Below are positions 59,534-64,000 of a stretch of 64,000 nucleotides of DNA, piece after piece. Position numbers and translations under genes: made by a program. A model generated the notes under the pieces. It was not told where the DNA came from, made no database searches, and was given only the letters and a program-made list of their open reading frames with translations. The stretch is from positions 27,884,339 to 27,948,338 of the forward strand of contig CM070631.1 in NCBI GenBank assembly GCA_036346255.1, given 5' to 3'. Numbering within the stretch: the first letter of the stretch is position 1; the number at the start of each line of letters is the position of its first letter. This DNA comes from Ampelocalamus luodianensis. Taxonomy: Eukaryota; Streptophyta; Magnoliopsida; Poales; Poaceae.

Positions 59534-59770
59534 GGAGCTCCTGCGCGTCCCTCCTCCTCGTCGATGACTACATCTCCTCGCCAAACCGCGTCGAGGAATG
59601 GAGGGCGGTCACAGAGCTTGGCGTGGGGAGGTGAGAGGGAGAGACTGATGGAAGATAAAGTAGGAGGTGGGTATAATATATAAGGACAACACCAAAATAT
59701 TTCGCCTCTCACGCAAACGTTTAAAATTTTTCACGAATCACAGACGGTTTTAAACAAAAACCGTCTGTTC

Positions 59771-61831
59771 ATGCGAATGTACCACGTAAGCATCATATTC
59801 GCAAAAACTAATTCCATGGCGCAGACTCGATTGCCGTTCGTGTTCGACCTGCAACTTTAGCTAATCAGAATGGTCTCTGCATGGTGCAGGCATCTGTGTA
59901 GCTTGAGATGGGTATCTAGCTAGTAGCTAGATTGATCATGCATGCAATGATGCAACTACCTTACCGTCTCCTCGATCGAATAAATGTACACATCAGCATG
60001 CACAGCTTAATTGTGCTCACCATGCAACCATGCATGTGCCTATGCTTCTATCATTCAGCTCGGACAAGCTAGCTAGACTGTCATGCATGCATGCCAAGAA
60101 AAATTGGATTAAGATGAGAAGAACAGTTGGCCTTTTGACAGAGTACATATGTCCAGGCTAATTATGTTGCATATATGCACCTGCAACGAGCAGCAGTAGT
60201 GCGACCAATTATGTCTCTGGTCCAACAGGACTCAACACGTACGCACAACAAGACACCGAAGCAATGATGCTGGGGTGCCTTAATGACCAATGCATAACCA
60301 TATATGCACTCCATCTTTCAACTAGTTAAACTTTCCCGTGCTATTTTTTATCTACTGTATATGCAAGGTGGCTGCTCCACAGCCACTGTGCACGACTTGG
60401 CACTGAAAAAGTGAGTCACTTGTAGTGCTAATTAATTAAACTAACCCTTGTTAGGTGAAAAGAACCCACAGATTAGTCGCTGAACCATGTGGTTGCTGGG
60501 GATGGTGACGAGGCGTAAGATTGCTTCGTCGAATATTGTGCGCTGGTTTTTCCCTAATGATTCTGATCTATGGTTCCTCGCTCCAAAGTACAGAGGCAAA
60601 GGAGAGGAGAAAACAAAAAGGAGGAAAATATCTCACGTGTCATTGAACGTTGTTCCGATCCTTTCTATGTCACTAATAAAAGTCTGATCTTTTACGTGTC
60701 ACTGAGTTTCTTGTTTGATTCCTTCCATACTATTTCCGTCACCTCCGTTAGTCTGAGTCGTCGTTAAACAAAAAAAAAACCTGCATCTTCTTCCTTCTCT
60801 ACTCTCCTCAATCCCCTCTCACCGGCCACCACCTCCTACTCCCTCCCTCCTCTCTCTTCCCCTGTTCCATAGCACTGCCGCCTTCATGACACAACATGAG
60901 GGGTGAAAAAAAAGCTCGTTAGTGGGGCTCGTTGGCTCGGTTTAAATTGCTTCAATTACACTCGTTAATTGGTTAAACATTGAAATGAGTTAATTCCTAA
61001 TAAAATTGGATTTTTCTTCAGCTCAGCTCGGCTCGTTAGCTCGATTCTAAAAACACTTTGAAACTATAAATGGAATTATATTAAATCAAACTATGTCAAT
61101 TTCGAGAAAAACTCGATAAGATGATGATTTGGCTCGATTTCCACCCTATGCGCCCACCGTCCCGAACCCTGGCCGCCAGCTCTAGATCCGAAGGTAGGAG
61201 GAAGGTGGGGAGGAGGCCGGCGGCGGGAGGAGCAAGGAGGAGGTGGCCGTCATCGAGACCTGAATTTGTAATTTGGAACCCTTTGTGTAAGTAGCACTAT
61301 TTCCTAGATTAGAAGATAGCGCAAACAGGTACATTATTGAATCATACACATACATCGCACAAATCACATCACGGTTAATATTACCTCACATAAATATACC
61401 TTTCGATCAATTGTTTTACTAAAAGGGCCAAGTAGGCCAATCAATACACGTATTGTTTAGTACAGAAAGTAGAGACGCGAGCGAAAACAGAAAGCAAATG
61501 TGGATCCATCCGCTGTGCCCATAGGCAAGCGACTGGGGGTCCCGGCCTAAGCTCCTCCATCATCTTCGCCATCCGGTCCAGATGCCACGAAGTAGGCATA
61601 AGGGTCTTGATCAAATGGTTCTGAGTTTTGTTATAATAAACGAGTGTGTATATATAACCGTACTCCACAAGCCAACACACAGAATGCAATTACAATATAT
61701 GCAAGGTTGTTCAAGGGAAGGCTTACAGTTTTTTTTTATTTGCATAAAGCAACATTTGAATTCGACTAAGTAGTAGGCAAGTTCTATGACCTAGCATTTT
61801 GACTAAACCAGTTTTTAGTGAAATTGAGTTT
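59771..61831. other. Intergenic DNA, no supported gene
   Basis: Short chance ORFs only. A poly-A run at 60769-60779 is followed by a CT-rich tract (60780-60880), and at 60915-61140 there are repeats of GCTCGTTAGCTCG-type words, probably an old repeat. GCATGC-rich words occur at 59935-60100. Confidence 0.4.
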
Positions 61832-63197
61832 TGTTGTATGATAATACTTGGAGGCTTCCACCTCCATATATCACTGAGTGGCTCCATCCACCTAATGCTT
61901 ATGTTTTTCTAGGGTTGCATCCACCCAGTGATTACATGGCTGCAACCACTTGGCAATTCTTAGGCTACAACCACCTGACTATGCAGGTTGCACCACCTCG
62001 AATCCCAAACCGCATTCCTCTTGTAATCCCATGGCTGCATCCACCTACTATTCCCACTGGCTATCACCAGGACAAATCAAAACCTCAGGCTCCAACCCGA
62101 CATTTCATCCCACCCACAGATTTTTTATTTATAAAATTGAGTATACTTCAAGCAAGTTCTTGGCATCACCCATAACTGTGGGTACGGCTATCCAGACAAT
62201 TTTTACTCTGCAGAGGTTGCATAACTTTATCCACAAGAGACAATCATCTTTTACTGTAAACACACAACTATAGGCGTGAGACCAAGATAACCATACAAAG
62301 GCTATGCGATTCCTCCACCCCGATGTAGCCCCACCCACTAAGGTTTCACTGCCATGGGCCACGCCCTCATGGAGGCCCCCTCTTATGTCGTGTGGTTTTC
62401 CTGTGGTTCTCTTACCCTTATCCACGCCGCATTCCACCTTATGGTGAAGCTAACGCTGAAGCGAAGTGGCTCAGTGAGGCCAGGTCATACCCATTATAAA
62501 CTTATGGTTGCACTGTTATTACCTAAGAGGTCTTCACAAAAATCACGCCCTTAATTGACTTGGGTGGTACTTCCCCAATACCCATTATCGTGCTTTTCTC
62601 CGTACCCGTCCGACTTACCATCCGCCCAAATCAAGATCTGTTTTTGAGTTTTTGTTTTGAAATTCCTTTCTAGTTTCAATATACCAGCTACGCGCCAGTC
62701 TCGACTGCCCAAATCCAATTTTAAGTTTTGAATGATGTCGGGCAAATTAATGCCCATGTGCCAATGTGTCTAAAAAAGACTAATCATGACAACTAGATAC
62801 AGACATATTAACTAATCATGTATACCATTACTACTTTGGGTGACAAAGGACAGTGTCCAAGTTTAAGGATGGAAAGGTTATACTCAATTATCATTAAGGT
62901 ATTAACTATGAGCTAGTTAACATAATTGTATAAATCATAGCAATGCAATTTCATAATTTAAAACAATATAATTTGTATTCACATGTAGGTGAAAAAAGAT
63001 CAAAGTGTTGACTCCTCTTGCTCAATGTCTTGGTGGCCTTGGTCTTGCTCAATTTGCTGCTCTCCTAGAGCCTCAATATCTATATACACGAAAAACGATC
63101 AAGTTCAAATAAACATGAATGAATTTAAATTGCATTAAAATTTCCAAATGAACTCCAAAATTCATGTTTTCGGTTTTGTTAGTTAGGGTTTGAATTT
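61832..63197 (-). mobile_element. LTR piece, minus strand
   Basis: On the plus strand it opens TGTTGTATGATAATAC, so the minus-strand 3' end is ...TACAACA. The interior shares with the LTR at 20082-22920 the order of several landmarks, such as CTGCAGAGGTTGCATAACTTTA near 62210. An acidic, Gln/Glu-rich block lies at about 63000-63080 (IEALGEQQIEQDQ). It seems to be interrupted at 63198 by the next LTR. Confidence 0.5.
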
Positions 63198-64000
63198 GTC
63201 AGACCCTTAGGCGTGGAATACCCAAAGACCCTATGTGTATACTGTACTAGTCCCATGATCAGTAGCTAGTACACACATTCACAACATTTGGTATTTACAT
63301 CCATACATTCACATACAAATGTAAAGAAAAGGGTATGTAACTTAACGGTAATGTTATTACATTAACGGCCAACCGGCCAAATAAAAACAGTCATCAGAGT
63401 AAAAGTAGAGCAGTGGAAGAAATGATAAAAGTAGCAAAATTCTAGTGGCATGCCCATCCAATTCCTCAAGCAACTGACAAAAAACAAGGCTTGGATAGAC
63501 CCATCACCGAACCCTCCGGTTCCGGATGCAAAGAACATATCGTCTAGCGTCGGCTTATCTTCAGACTCTGAACAACAATATAAGCAAAATTGAATACAAT
63601 ACGTACTCAACAAGACTTATAGTGTATCGTAAAATTTTATTAAATACAAGGCTATCAAAGAAAGAGGCTCTACCCTACAAGTTGTTTTGCTTGAAGCCAT
63701 TTTTATTTGCAATATTCATAAGTAGTAATTTGCAATAAAATTTAAAAGAGCAGTTAAATATGTACATGACAGTAAGTAAAAAAAACTGAATGAATCATAA
63801 CAACAATAACAACTCGCAACCCTCCTCGCTATGAGCCACAATTTACGTTCAGCCATAGACATGGCAGTTAACTCAATAAAATAAAACCCCAAGTCATTGC
63901 CCATGTTTTGTGACAAAATAGTTTTTGAAAATCAACACTACATCCATACCAGCCGCACTAAGTACACTCATAACAGCGAGTATGGCTATTTAAATAGATT
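63198..64000 (-). mobile_element. LTR piece, minus strand, running off the window
   Basis: It opens TGTCAGACCCTTAGG on the plus strand, an LTR 3' end in reverse. ACTAGTCCCATGATCAGTAGCTAG near 63245 is the complement of a segment at the end of the solo LTR 23430-26924. An acidic block lies at about 63480-63570 (SESEDKPTLDDMFF). The final bases GGCTATTTAAATAG resemble the TTCGAATAG island of the other LTRs. Confidence 0.5.

Larger units (their letters stand above)
58188..59770 (-). mobile_element. Non-autonomous relative of CACTA family 2, minus strand, carrying a small gene
   Basis: Its right end lies at 58188 (CACTAATACAGAAAATG, the reversed family-2 right terminus with one change), followed by CACAGACGG repeats to about 58480. 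On the other side CACAGACGGTTTTAAAC and AAAACCGTCTG at 59730-59765 look like the remains of the left subterminal region, but a left terminus is missing. Inside are a promoter-like region and a two-exon ORF on the minus strand. A 558-bp miniature of the same family has inserted into it. Confidence 0.5.

Noticed and set aside
59339..59584. 81-codon single-exon reading of the minus-strand small gene
   Set aside because: Its upstream start is not an ATG and it reads through a clear GT donor; the two-exon model from ATG 59533 fits better.

Overview
The window is plant nuclear DNA, almost certainly from a grass. Two kinds of evidence point there: CACTA (En/Spm-type) transposons with TNP2 transposases and Ulp1-type second genes, and long LTRs, one of them next to an initiator-Met-tRNA primer-binding site and a retrotransposon gag. 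One CACTA family carries the TTTGCCGAGTGC type of subterminal repeat common in grasses. I cannot name the species. I see no intact ordinary host gene, tRNA, rRNA or CRISPR array. The window is best read as a nest of transposable elements. Layout: positions 1-8920 are the right-hand part of a decayed CACTA element (family 1) with relics of both genes. Positions 8921-9567 are unassigned flank. Positions 9568-47105 are a second CACTA element (family 2, CACAGACGG repeats), stretched to about 37.5 kb by insertions and by an internal duplication. Positions 47106-53024 are two LTR-like blocks from other retrotransposons. Positions 53025-59770 are mixed intergenic DNA with small DNA transposons: a 318-bp CACTA miniature, a 558-bp miniature of family 2, and a non-autonomous family-2 relative carrying a small two-exon ORF on the minus strand. 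Positions 59771-61831 are mostly featureless, and 61832-64000 hold two minus-strand LTR pieces. Inside the large CACTA element the order is: left end; TNP2 gene (10339-12535) broken by a deleted Copia element (12536-16291); a TNP2 remnant with a 3.6-kb solo LTR inserted in its DUF4216 region (16391-19997); then a duplicated block. Unit A (20082-29494) and unit B (32117-39213) both contain, in the same order and with the same junctions, a minus-strand LTR, the CACTA intergenic region, a plus-strand solo LTR, the first part of CACTA ORF2, and one LTR of a Copia element. Between the units lies a truncated Gypsy fragment (29495-31905). In unit B the Copia element is complete (37976-44165, target duplication CTACC), and ORF2 resumes beyond it in frame up to 46552. 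The CACTA genes would once have worked together: TNP2 as the transposase and ORF2 as a second protein with a C-terminal Ulp1/C48 protease fold. Both now carry stops, frameshifts and lost catalytic residues, so the element looks immobile by itself. All protein identities come from reading motifs by eye. No database search or alignment program was used.
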